DNA of 12,112 bases from contig URRZ01000068.1 in NCBI GenBank assembly GCA_900550385.1, positions 1-12,112 of the forward strand, in the 5' to 3' direction. Below the pieces are notes generated by a model that was not told the DNA's origin, ran no database searches, and worked only from the letters and a program-made list of their open reading frames with translations. The DNA is from an uncultured Coriobacteriaceae bacterium (GTDB lineage Bacteria > Actinomycetota > Coriobacteriia > Coriobacteriales > Eggerthellaceae). This document shows, in pieces, positions 6,005 through 12,112 of this stretch; the first letter of the stretch is position 1, and every line of letters begins with the position of its first letter. Position numbers and translations under genes: made by a program.

Positions 6005-6041
6005 GGGACACGACGTTGGCAAGACGGGTGGAGGAGCGCGC

Positions 6042-7337
6042 ATGCTTTTCAAGGACATCGATCTTCTGGACGAGAATCTGGACTACAAGGCCCATCGGTG
6101 GGTGGGCGTGAAGGACGGCCGCATCGACTACATCGGCGAGGAGGCGCCCTCCGACGCCGACGCGTACGGCGAGGCATACGACGGCGCGGGCAAGCTGATG
6201 CTGCCGGCGTTCTACAACGCGCACGCGCATGCGCCGATGACGCTTCTGCGCGGCTTCGCCGAGAACCTTCCGCTGCAGGCGTGGCTCGAGACGAAGTGCT
6301 GGCCGTTCGAGGGCAAGATGACGCCCGAGGACAACTATTGGGGCACGCTTCTGGCCTGCGCCGAGATGGCGCGCTACGGGTGCGTGAGCTTCTCGGACAT
6401 GTACTACTGCACCGACGAGCGCGTGCGCGCGGTCGACGAGGCGGGCATGAAGATGAACGTGTGCGAGAGCGAGCTGTTCTTCGAGGCCAAGCCGTTCGCC
6501 GACTATGCCATCGCCGCCAAGATGGAGGACTACATCAAGAAGTACCACGGCGCGCTGGACGGACGTATCCTGGTGGACTACAACATCCATGCCGAGTACA
6601 CCTCCAACGAGCAGACCTGCCGCGACATCGCCGAGGTCGTCAAGGCGGCCGGCCTGCGCATGCACCTGCACCTCTCCGAGACGAAAAGCGAGCACGAGGA
6701 GTGCAAGCAGCGCCACGGCGGCATGACGCCGGCGGCCTACTTCGCGAGCATCGGCGTGTTCGACGTGCCGACCATTGCCGCCCACTGCGTGTGGTGCGAC
6801 GACGCCGACCTGGAGATCATGAAGGAGCATGGCGTGTTCGCGGCGCTCAACCCCGCCTCCAACATGAAGCTGGGCAGCGGCTTCGCGCCTGTGATGAAGA
6901 TGCTTGAGTGCGGCGTGAACGTGTGCTTGGGCACCGACGGCATGGCATCCAACAACAACCACGACATGTTCCAGGACCTGTACCTGATGGCGCTGCTGTC
7001 CAAGGGCTACCTGAACGACCCGACCGCCGTCACGCCCCAGCAGGCGCTCGGCGCGGCGACGCGCGGCGGCGCGCTGGCGCAGGGCCGCGAAGACTGCGGC
7101 CAGGTGAAGGAGGGCATGAAGGCCGACCTGATGGTGGTGGACACCGCCGGCCCGTCGTGGCATCCCATGACCGACCCGCTGATGAACGTCGTCTACGCCG
7201 GCCATGGCTCCGACGTGGTGCTGACGATGTGCGACGGCAAGGTGGTCTACCGCGACGGCGTGTGGCCGGGCATCGACATCGAGCGGGCCAAGGCCGAGTG
7301 CACCGCGCGCACGCAGCGCATCATCTCGGAGCTGTAG
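6042..7337 (+). CDS. mtaD: Amidohydrolase, 5-methylthioadenosine/S-adenosylhomocysteine deaminase type
   Basis: A 431-residue metal-dependent deaminase of the TrzN/SsnA/MtaD amidohydrolase group. It probably deaminates adenine nucleoside by-products such as methylthioadenosine, S-adenosylhomocysteine or 5'-deoxyadenosine in the cytosol. Metal-site residues are all present: His61 and His63 in NAHAHAP, His210 and Glu213 in LHLSET, His248 in AHCVW, and Asp299 in GTDGMASNNN. NIHAEYT (His183) fits the substrate-binding region. The N-terminal and C-terminal strands form the usual composite beta domain ending DGKVVYRDG. Start: ATG 6042 with GGAGGAG five to seven bases upstream. The open frame upstream to 5763 covers the promoter and is rejected. 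Exact substrate within the group is not decidable from sequence. It stands alone between divergent and downstream promoters. Confidence 0.88.
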   Translation: MLFKDIDLLDENLDYKAHRWVGVKDGRIDYIGEEAPSDADAYGEAYDGAGKLMLPAFYNAHAHAPMTLLRGFAENLPLQAWLETKCWPFEGKMTPEDNYWGTLLACAEMARYGCVSFSDMYYCTDERVRAVDEAGMKMNVCESELFFEAKPFADYAIAAKMEDYIKKYHGALDGRILVDYNIHAEYTSNEQTCRDIAEVVKAAGLRMHLHLSETKSEHEECKQRHGGMTPAAYFASIGVFDVPTIAAHCVWCDDADLEIMKEHGVFAALNPASNMKLGSGFAPVMKMLECGVNVCLGTDGMASNNNHDMFQDLYLMALLSKGYLNDPTAVTPQQALGAATRGGALAQGREDCGQVKEGMKADLMVVDTAGPSWHPMTDPLMNVVYAGHGSDVVLTMCDGKVVYRDGVWPGIDIERAKAECTARTQRIISEL

Positions 7338-7340
7338 GCG

Positions 7341-7446
7341 CCGGCTTGCGGGGTGCCGGGCTGGCTGGCAGAGCGTCGGCTTGCGGGGTGCCGGGCTGGC
7401 TGGCGGGGTGTCGCTGGCAGAGCGCCGACCGGCTGGCAGGATGCCG
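7341..7446. repeat. Decaying tandem repeat, 35-bp period
   Basis: Two identical 28-bp blocks at 7342-7369 and 7377-7404 (containing CTTGCGGGGTGCCGGG) repeat with a 35-bp period. Degenerate partial copies follow, sharing CTGGCAG-A-G-CG (around 7413-7424) and GGCTGGCAGGATGCC (7431-7445). It begins four bases after the deaminase stop. There is no open frame with a ribosome binding site and no good terminator fold. Probably replication-slippage DNA. Confidence 0.7.
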
Positions 7447-7487
7447 CCCAGTTGATCCAGATGGATAGGCTCGTTTGAAAATAAACC

Positions 7488-7509
7488 GAAACGCAAATAA
7501 ACGCGTTTC
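7488..7509. promoter_or_regulatory. Operator-like inverted repeat upstream of modA
   Basis: GAAACGC and GCGTTTC are perfect 7-bp inverted arms around an AT-only-centred 8-base spacer. The repeat lies six bases upstream of the predicted -35 element, in a strikingly AT-rich island (7470-7545). The place and symmetry suit a dimeric regulator. It does not match the E. coli ModE site as I know it. Confidence 0.45.
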
Positions 7510-7515
7510 AGTATA

Positions 7516-7543
7516 TTGCGAAAACAGAATAATTCACTATACT
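7516..7543 (+). promoter_or_regulatory. Promoter of the mod operon
   Basis: TTGCGA (7516-7521, four of six) and TATACT (7538-7543, five of six) are separated by 16 bp. Transcription would begin near 7550, leaving a leader of about 145 bases before modA. Just downstream is a further inverted repeat, CGTCAG (7547-7552) and CTGACG (7562-7567), overlapping the start-site region. Confidence 0.6.
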
Positions 7544-7584
7544 TGACGTCAGCGGGATGCACTGACGCACCTTCTTAAACTCCG

Positions 7585-7616
7585 AAGCGGATCCGAGCTG
7601 CGGCTCGGATCCGCTT
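7585..7616 (+). promoter_or_regulatory. Strong hairpin in the modA leader
   Basis: Arms 7585-7598 and 7603-7616 form a perfect 14-bp stem (AAGCGGATCCGAGC on the left) with a TGCG loop, followed by TCGCG. The stem ends 80 bp before modA and has a partial T-run only (TTT). It resembles a terminator within the leader, so attenuation of mod transcription or mRNA protection are both possible. It could also be a leftover terminator of the deaminase transcription unit. Confidence 0.55.
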
Positions 7617-7696
7617 TCGCGTATCGGGGAGGGTCGCGGCGTCGGTGCGGGCCGGGCGCCGCGCGTTCGGCCAAGCCAACGGACAAGGAGGGTGAG

Positions 7697-8542
7697 ATGA
7701 GGGTTCAGGAGAAGGGCGCATCCAAGTCGAAGGCTGGAAGGCTCGCGTTTTTCGCGGCGGTCGCTGCGTGCGCGGCGATGCTGGCGTTGGCGCTGGCGGG
7801 CTGCTCGTCGTCCGAGCCGGCCGCGAACGGCGGCGGGTCGGGGGAGGCCGAGCAGGCGGCGAGCCTGGAGGGCAAGGAACTCAACATCTACTGCGGCGCG
7901 GGCATGACCGACCCGTTCCAAGAGATCGCCGACGCGTTCCAAGCCGAGACGGGCTGCACCATGAACGTGACGTTCGCCAACGCGGCGCAGATCCAGACGC
8001 AGATCACCACCACCGAGGAGGGCGATTTCTTCATCGCCGGCTCGGCTGACGAGCTCAAGCCCGTTGCCGACTACGTCGAGCAGCAGACCGACCTCGTCAA
8101 GCACATCCCGGTTCTGGCCGTGCCCGCCGACAACCCGAAGAACGTCACCGGGCTGGCCGACCTCGCCAACTGCGAGCGCGTGCTGGTGGGCGACCCGGAG
8201 TCCACCCCCATCGGCAAGATCGCCCAGAACGCGTTGACCAAGCTGGGCATCTGGGACACGCTGATGGCGGATAACGTCATCACGACCACCACCACCGCCC
8301 CGCAGATCTCCACGGCGCTTGCCAACAACGAGGGCGACGCGGGCATCGTGTGGAAGGAGAACGTCACCGATGACGGTGCCGTGATCGTGGACACCGCCGA
8401 TCTGGACGCCTTCGTGAAGACCATCCCGTCCGCGCAGCTGACCTGCGCTGCCGACGCGGATGCCGTCGCGGCGTTCAACGACTTCCTGCAGACCGACACC
8501 GCCTGGGACATCTGGGCGTCCTACGGCTACGAGCGGGTGTAG
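7697..8542 (+). CDS. modA: Molybdate-type ABC transporter substrate-binding lipoprotein
   Basis: A 281-residue periplasmic-type binding protein anchored as a lipoprotein. The signal peptide (1-35) ends in the lipobox LAGC with Cys36, followed by a Ser/Gly/Glu linker. The mature fold starts LNIYCGAGMTDPFQEIADAF, where oxyanion-binding ModA proteins have a serine-rich or small-residue loop. Further features are GDFFIAGSADELKP (about 108-121) and the late VGDPESTPIGK and DAGIVWKEN motifs typical of the ModA family. Start: ATG 7697 with AAGGAGGGTGAG directly upstream. It captures molybdate, or possibly tungstate, outside the membrane and delivers it to ModB. The first loop differs from the classic AAASL sequence, so oxyanion preference is open. 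First gene of modABC. Confidence 0.87.
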   Translation: MRVQEKGASKSKAGRLAFFAAVAACAAMLALALAGCSSSEPAANGGGSGEAEQAASLEGKELNIYCGAGMTDPFQEIADAFQAETGCTMNVTFANAAQIQTQITTTEEGDFFIAGSADELKPVADYVEQQTDLVKHIPVLAVPADNPKNVTGLADLANCERVLVGDPESTPIGKIAQNALTKLGIWDTLMADNVITTTTTAPQISTALANNEGDAGIVWKENVTDDGAVIVDTADLDAFVKTIPSAQLTCAADADAVAAFNDFLQTDTAWDIWASYGYERV

Positions 8543-8545
8543 GCC

Positions 8546-9436
8546 GTGGCGCCCCTGAGGCGCCGTTCGGGATCTTCGGGGGGAGGTGGCCGCAAGCATC
8601 GCGGCCGCAAGCGCGACGTGTTCTCCGTCGTGGCGATAATCGTGGCGACGCTGGTGCTGCTGTTCGTGGGCAGCGCCATCGTCGCCATCGTGGCGGGCGG
8701 CGTGACGCATTTCGGCGACGCCATCAGGTCCGAGGAAGTGCTGTTCTCGCTGCGCATGAGCGTGGTCACCTCCACCATCTCCACGGCGCTGTGCCTGGTC
8801 TTGGCGTTGCCCACCGCCTACGCGCTGTCGCGGACGAACATGCCGTTCAAGCGCGTGGCGGAAGTGCTGATGGAGCTGACGCTGTCGCTGCCCTACATCC
8901 TTCTGGGCTTCGCCTTGCTGCTGATATTCTCGTCGCCGTTCGGCAAGGCGCTGCGCGAGGCGGGCTTCGCCGTGGTGTTCGAGCCCACAGGCATCGTATT
9001 CGCCCAGCTCATCGTGAACCTCCCGTTCGCCATCCGCATGGTGCGCACGGCGTTTTCCGACGTGAACCCGCGCATGGAGTTCGTCGCCAAGACGTTGGGC
9101 GCCACGCCGGGGGCGGTGTTCCGCACCGTCATGCTGCCGCTTTGCCGCAACTCCATCATCAGCACGCTGGTGCTCACCTGGGCGCGCGGCATGGGGGAGT
9201 TCGGGGCGACGCTGATGCTGGTGGGCGTGACGCGCATGAAGACCGAGACGCTGCCCGGCAGCATCTACCTGAGCATCTCCACCGGCAACAACGAGACCGC
9301 CATGGCCACGGCGATGATCATGCTGCTGCTGTCCGCCGCAACGCTGGTGGTGGCCAACGTGCTGAATCGCCCGGTGGGCGAGGTGCGCGTGGGGTCCGCG
9401 CGCAAGGGCGCGTCCAAACGCGGGAAGGCGAGGTGA
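8546..9436 (+). CDS. modB: Molybdate-type ABC transporter permease
   Basis: A 296-residue inner-membrane permease. A basic, Gly-rich N-terminal tail (1-24) precedes the first membrane helix (about 25-52). Further helices follow at about 70-94, 108-130, 145-168, 203-226 and 251-273. The EAA loop that docks on the ATPase is EFVAKTLGATPGAVFRTVML (178-197). ARGMGEFGATLMLVG (213-227) is a hallmark of the ModB/CysT group. Start: GTG 8546 lies three bases after the modA stop with only a weak ribosome binding site, so translation is probably coupled to modA. The seven-base gap to modC shows a tight operon. Ends in a Lys/Arg-rich cytoplasmic tail. Confidence 0.93.
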   Translation: MAPLRRRSGSSGGGGRKHRGRKRDVFSVVAIIVATLVLLFVGSAIVAIVAGGVTHFGDAIRSEEVLFSLRMSVVTSTISTALCLVLALPTAYALSRTNMPFKRVAEVLMELTLSLPYILLGFALLLIFSSPFGKALREAGFAVVFEPTGIVFAQLIVNLPFAIRMVRTAFSDVNPRMEFVAKTLGATPGAVFRTVMLPLCRNSIISTLVLTWARGMGEFGATLMLVGVTRMKTETLPGSIYLSISTGNNETAMATAMIMLLLSAATLVVANVLNRPVGEVRVGSARKGASKRGKAR

Positions 9437-9443
9437 GGGCGCT

Positions 9444-10169
9444 GTGGCCGGAAGCATCTCGATACGCGACCTGACGGTGACGCGGGGATCGTTCACGCTC
9501 CGGGTCGATCGGCTGGAGGTGGAGCCGCGCGAGGTGTTCGCCATCCTGGGGCGCACCGGTTCGGGCAAGACCGTGCTCATGGAGGCCATCGCCGGCGCGT
9601 TCCCGCTCGACGGCGGCCAGATCCTGCTCGACGGCAAGGATGTGGAGACGCTGCCCATCCAGCAGCGCCACATGGGCGTGGTGTACCAGGACCACGCGCT
9701 GTTCCCCCATATGACCGTGCGGCAGAACATCGCCTACGGGCTGAGGATGAACGGGTTCCGCCGCGACGAGATCGACCGCCGCGTGGACGAGCAGCTGGAG
9801 CTGTTCGGCATCGCCGGCATCGCCGACAAGCACCCCGGCATCATCAGCGGCGGCGAGGCGCAGCGCACCGCTTTGGCGCGCGCGTTGGTGCTGCAACCCG
9901 AGATCCTGCTTCTGGACGAGCCTTTCTCGGCGTTGGACCCGGCAACCAAGGAGCGCATGTACGCCACGGTACGCGACATACATGCGCGCTTCGACTGCAC
10001 GATCGTGTTCATCACGCACGATTTCAACGAGGCTGCCCTTCTGGCGGACCGGGTGGGCGTCGTGCTGGACGGGAGCCTGCGCGCCATTATGCCGGCGGGG
10101 GAATTATTCTGCTGCGAATGCGATGACGATGTGCGAGAATTCCTTGGAAGGGCCGCCGCCAAAACGTGA
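9444..10169 (+). CDS. modC: Molybdate-type ABC transporter ATPase lacking a TOBE domain
   Basis: A 241-residue ATPase that energises ModB. It shows Walker A GRTGSGKT (36-43), Q-loop VYQDHALFP with Gln82, signature ISGGEAQRTALARAL (134-148), Walker B ILLLDEP (154-160), D-loop SALD, and switch His192 in THDFNEA. Classic ModC has about 350 residues with a C-terminal molybdate-sensing TOBE domain; here the chain ends soon after the ATPase core. This is closer to the short ATPases of tungstate systems, so the substrate is not fixed by this subunit. Start: GTG 9444, seven bases after modB. The last two codons and the stop fall inside the inverted-repeat element at 10153-10234, which probably replaced the original end of the gene. 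Confidence 0.92.
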   Translation: MAGSISIRDLTVTRGSFTLRVDRLEVEPREVFAILGRTGSGKTVLMEAIAGAFPLDGGQILLDGKDVETLPIQQRHMGVVYQDHALFPHMTVRQNIAYGLRMNGFRRDEIDRRVDEQLELFGIAGIADKHPGIISGGEAQRTALARALVLQPEILLLDEPFSALDPATKERMYATVRDIHARFDCTIVFITHDFNEAALLADRVGVVLDGSLRAIMPAGELFCCECDDDVREFLGRAAAKT

Positions 10170-10234
10170 AAAAGGGACAGTCGCTTTTTCACGTTTTGGC
10201 GGCGGATGTGAAAAAGCGACTGTCCCTTTTTCAC
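10153..10234. repeat. Double inverted-repeat element overlapping the modC stop
   Basis: Two 27-bp units (10166-10192 and 10208-10234) are exact reverse complements, 15 bp apart. Each is itself nearly palindromic: GTGAAAAAG, nine bases, CTTTTTCAC. The first also lies inside a longer perfect inverted repeat, 22 bp arms 10153-10174 and 10184-10205. Two competing folds are therefore possible: a 22-bp hairpin with a 9-base loop, or a 27-bp hairpin with a 15-base loop. The T-rich arms could terminate transcription in both directions and reduce modD expression. I regard it as a dispersed REP/MITE-like element. There is no transposase here. Confidence 0.85.
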
Positions 10235-10285
10235 ATTCTTGAGGGGTGACGACGGGGTTTCCGTTTTGCGAAAGGAGCGCGGAGC

Positions 10286-11128
10286 ATGGTGTGGTTTCCC
10301 AGGGCGCGGGTGGAGCAGTTCGTCTCCGAGGACGTGCCGTATTGCGATCTGACATGCGAGGTCCTGGGCATCGGCAGCCAGCCGGGGCGCATGGAATATT
10401 ACACGCGCGAGGACGGCGTGCTGGCGGGGACCGACGCGGTGCGCGGCATCATGGAAAGCCTGCGCTGCCGCGTGGTCGAGGCGAAGCCGGAAGGCTCTGC
10501 GCTGGGGGCGGGGGAGACGTTCTTCGTCGTGGAGGGCGAGGCGTCCCAGCTGCATCAGGCGTGGAAGGTGTGCCTGAACGTGTTCGACCACCTTTCGGCC
10601 GTGGCCACCAAGACGCGCGCGATGGTGGACGCCGCCCACGAGGCGAACCCGCGCTGCGAGATCCTGACCACGCGCAAGAGCATGCCGGGCGCGAAGGACC
10701 TGCTCACCGCCGCCGTCATGGCCGGCGGGGCGTGGCCGCACAGGCTGGGGCTCTCCGAGACCGTGCTGGTGTTCGACCACCACCTGGAGTTCATCGGCGG
10801 CTTCGACGCCTTCGTGGAGCGCATCCCCCAGATCAAGTCGCGCTGCGTGGAGAAGAAGCTGTTCGTGGAAGCGGGCGAGGAGCACGCGTTCGCCTTGGCG
10901 AAAACGCAGGTTGACGGCATCCAGTTCGACAAGGTGCCGGTGGAGCGCCTGGCGTCGCTGGTGGAGCGCATCCGCGGGATCAACCCGCATCTCACGCTCA
11001 TCGCCGCCGGCGGCATCAACCCGCAAAACGCCGCCGCCTATGCGGCGACGGGCGTCGACGGGCTGGCGACCACCGCCCCCTTCACGGCGAAGCCGCTGGA
11101 CATGAGCATCCGCATGGCGGCGCTGTAG
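10286..11128 (+). CDS. modD: ModD, quinolinate phosphoribosyltransferase-like protein
   Basis: A 280-residue homologue of NadC (quinolinate phosphoribosyltransferase) of the ModD type, which is found beside molybdate transport genes and whose reaction is not established. It shows TTRKSMPGAKDLLTAAV (128-144) and GGAWPHRLGLSETVLVFDHH (147-166), the counterparts of the NadC phosphoribosyl-binding and active-site motifs. LIAAGGINPQNAAAYAATGV and GLATTAPF near the C-terminus belong to the phosphate-binding barrel strands. NadC has KDNH where this has FDHH, which argues against simple NAD synthesis. Start: ATG 10286 with AAAGGAG about ten bases upstream. It is separated from modC by 116 bp, mostly the inverted-repeat element, so it may be expressed at a lower level or apart. 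The stop is 7 bp from the convergent small gene. Confidence 0.87.
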   Translation: MVWFPRARVEQFVSEDVPYCDLTCEVLGIGSQPGRMEYYTREDGVLAGTDAVRGIMESLRCRVVEAKPEGSALGAGETFFVVEGEASQLHQAWKVCLNVFDHLSAVATKTRAMVDAAHEANPRCEILTTRKSMPGAKDLLTAAVMAGGAWPHRLGLSETVLVFDHHLEFIGGFDAFVERIPQIKSRCVEKKLFVEAGEEHAFALAKTQVDGIQFDKVPVERLASLVERIRGINPHLTLIAAGGINPQNAAAYAATGVDGLATTAPFTAKPLDMSIRMAAL

Positions 11129-11135
11129 CGCGGCG

Positions 11136-11258
11136 CTAGGCCAGCTCGACCCATCCCCAAAGCGCAAGCGCCGCCGCTGCCGCGAGCAGCATGGCCAAGC
11201 CCGCCAACGCCACCGCCGGCCAGCGCTTGCGCTGCCGGCTTTCCGGCTCATGCCCCAT
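11136..11258 (-). CDS. Small single-span membrane protein overlapping the sortase gene
   Basis: A 40-residue protein of unknown function: a basic, soluble N-terminus MGHEPESRQRKRW followed by one hydrophobic segment (about 14-36) ending in WVELA. Start ATG 11258 overlaps the last codons of the sortase (the sortase TGA is at 11248-11250), and GAAAGGGG lies about six bases upstream inside the sortase gene. The overlap suggests translational coupling. The positive-inside rule puts the N-terminus in the cytoplasm. It could assist the sortase or be an independent small membrane protein. It ends 7 bp from the convergent modD stop. I do not recognise a family. Confidence 0.65.
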   Translation of the reverse strand: MGHEPESRQRKRWPAVALAGLAMLLAAAAALALWGWVELA

Positions 11259-12018
11259 CGCCGCCCCTTTCCATCGCGGCAACCGCCACCGTCCGCTCGT
11301 CGGCGAAGGAGCGGTAGCTGCACGTCGCCAAGGTGAGCGTCTGGTCGGGGATCCCCTCGCCGTCGAGCACGACGGAGGCGAGGTTGCGCTCCCCGACATA
11401 CCAGCGCTTCCGATCGTCCTCGTCGGCGAAGGAGGTGCGCTTCGCCGCCTCGGCGGCGTTGTCGATGGTCCGGACGAACGCGACGCGGCACTCCGCGCGT
11501 TCGGAAGGCGTTTGGACCAGCATCCGGGGATGCTCCTTCGCCCAGCCCTCTTCGCCGTAGCGCGCCGCGTCAGCCAGCATCGCCCCGTCATCGCAGTTGT
11601 GGCCGCACACGACCGCGTTCTCGCTGCCCAAAAGCCCGCCCTCTGCGCAATCGGCGTCCAGGTACACCGCGCCGTAGGGGTTCCACGCGCCGGTGGCGTC
11701 GTGGTCCAGGTAGAACGTCGGGTCGTCAGCCGGCGCCTGCACGATCGGCTGCGATATCCCGGTTCCCGGGATGGACAGCCATCCGACCACCGCCGGGTTG
11801 ACGCCTTCCCAGAACGCCCAATCGACTTCCGGCCATCCGCCGTCTTCCGATCCGGTTTCGCCCGGCATGCCGTCTTCCGCGATTCCTCCGCCGAGCGACG
11901 GGGAGGGGTCGGGCGCGCCCGCCCTCGCCCTAAGGGAGAGCATCGACCCTGCGAGGAGGATGGCGAGGGCGACCATCAGCACGCCGCCTCCGGCGAGCAG
12001 CCCGCCCCGCCTCCGCAT
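11248..12018 (-). CDS. Class B-like sortase, 5' end uncertain
   Basis: A membrane-anchored transpeptidase that attaches surface proteins or builds pili, acting outside the membrane. At least 256 residues are present: an N-terminal signal-anchor (about 6-29), a Pro/Gly/Ser-rich linker (32-62), then the sortase barrel starting NPAVVGWLSIPGTGI. Catalytic residues are visible: His140 in VCGHN, Cys233 in LATCSY and Arg242 in DERTVAVA. The GHN/TCSY arrangement and the FYLDHDATGAWNPYGAVYLD segment fit class B or a related group. Start: ATG 12018 has no good ribosome binding site, and the frame stays open upstream (ARRRGIASAR) until it meets the poly-C tract, so the true start may be lost. No LPxTG-type substrate gene is in the window. 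Confidence 0.85.
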   Translation of the reverse strand: MRRRGGLLAGGGVLMVALAILLAGSMLSLRARAGAPDPSPSLGGGIAEDGMPGETGSEDGGWPEVDWAFWEGVNPAVVGWLSIPGTGISQPIVQAPADDPTFYLDHDATGAWNPYGAVYLDADCAEGGLLGSENAVVCGHNCDDGAMLADAARYGEEGWAKEHPRMLVQTPSERAECRVAFVRTIDNAAEAAKRTSFADEDDRKRWYVGERNLASVVLDGEGIPDQTLTLATCSYRSFADERTVAVAAMERGGDGA

Positions 12019-12047
12019 CCGGGCGGAGGCGATGCCCCTGCGGCGGG

Positions 12048-12112
<65 letters not shown>

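Noticed and set aside
7341..7446. CRISPR array
   Set aside because: Only two intact repeats exist with a 7-bp gap, no unique spacers and no cas genes. It is an ordinary tandem repeat.
5721..7562. A 613-codon minus-strand open frame antisense to the deaminase
   Set aside because: Same reason: low-complexity composition, and it covers two promoters and a well-conserved enzyme gene.
7508..9730. A 740-codon minus-strand open frame antisense to modA, modB and modC
   Set aside because: Stop-free antisense frames are common in GC-rich coding DNA. This one is His/Arg/Gly-rich with no domain, and the plus-strand genes are unambiguous.
10104..10355. Open frames through the inverted-repeat element giving KGTVAFS/KATVPFS-type peptides on both strands
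   Set aside because: These peptides are translations of the palindromic repeat and have no ribosome binding site or conserved domain.
11259..11591. Upstream extension of the 40-residue membrane protein
   Set aside because: The extension lies out of frame inside the sortase catalytic region and is Arg/Ser/Pro-rich, typical of a shadow frame.

Overview
The window reads as GC-rich bacterial chromosome, most likely from the class Coriobacteriia (Eggerthellaceae-type gut actinobacteria). This rests on base composition, a lipoprotein-rich anaerobe gene set (ferredoxin-type aldo/keto reductase, Mrp/Nbp35, molybdate uptake) and a class B-like sortase. No rRNA or other taxonomic marker is present, so the placement is inference. 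The odd length and the C-homopolymer at the right end suggest a whole contig whose right edge is artefactual.

Left part (1-4820). Two paralogous membrane proteins (61-1092 and 3497-4636, both minus) share an extracytoplasmic domain of about 146 residues, roughly 64% identical by my own ungapped count. That domain resembles the TPM fold, and each protein has a lipobox-like cysteine before it and a transmembrane segment after it. The second paralogue is followed by a PspA/IM30 gene (2676-3356, minus), which ends in a good intrinsic terminator. Both paralogues carry the same 13-bp promoter-like motif about 100 bp upstream, a leader hairpin, and the same GAAAGGATGG ribosome binding site. I read these three genes as one envelope-stress or membrane-maintenance module. 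Between the paralogues, on the plus strand, lies a two-[4Fe-4S] aldo/keto reductase (1375-2508).

Middle (4818-7337). An Mrp/Nbp35-type Fe-S carrier ATPase (minus) and an MTA/SAH-deaminase-type amidohydrolase (plus) diverge from a 366-bp intergenic region. That region holds a promoter for each gene and a structured leader in front of the deaminase.

Right part (7338-11128). A tandem-repeat tract and an AT-rich promoter region precede a molybdate-type ABC operon: lipoprotein ModA, permease ModB and a short ModC without a TOBE domain. ModD follows. A striking pair of inverted 27-bp repeats lies between modC and modD, and the modC stop codon sits inside it. The modA leader carries a 14-bp perfect hairpin and an operator-like inverted repeat.

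Right edge (11136-12112, minus). A class B-like sortase overlaps a 40-residue single-membrane-span protein. The small gene converges on modD with only 7 bp between the stop codons. The sortase 5' end runs into 65 bases of almost pure C.

No rRNA, tRNA, CRISPR array, transposase or phage gene was found.
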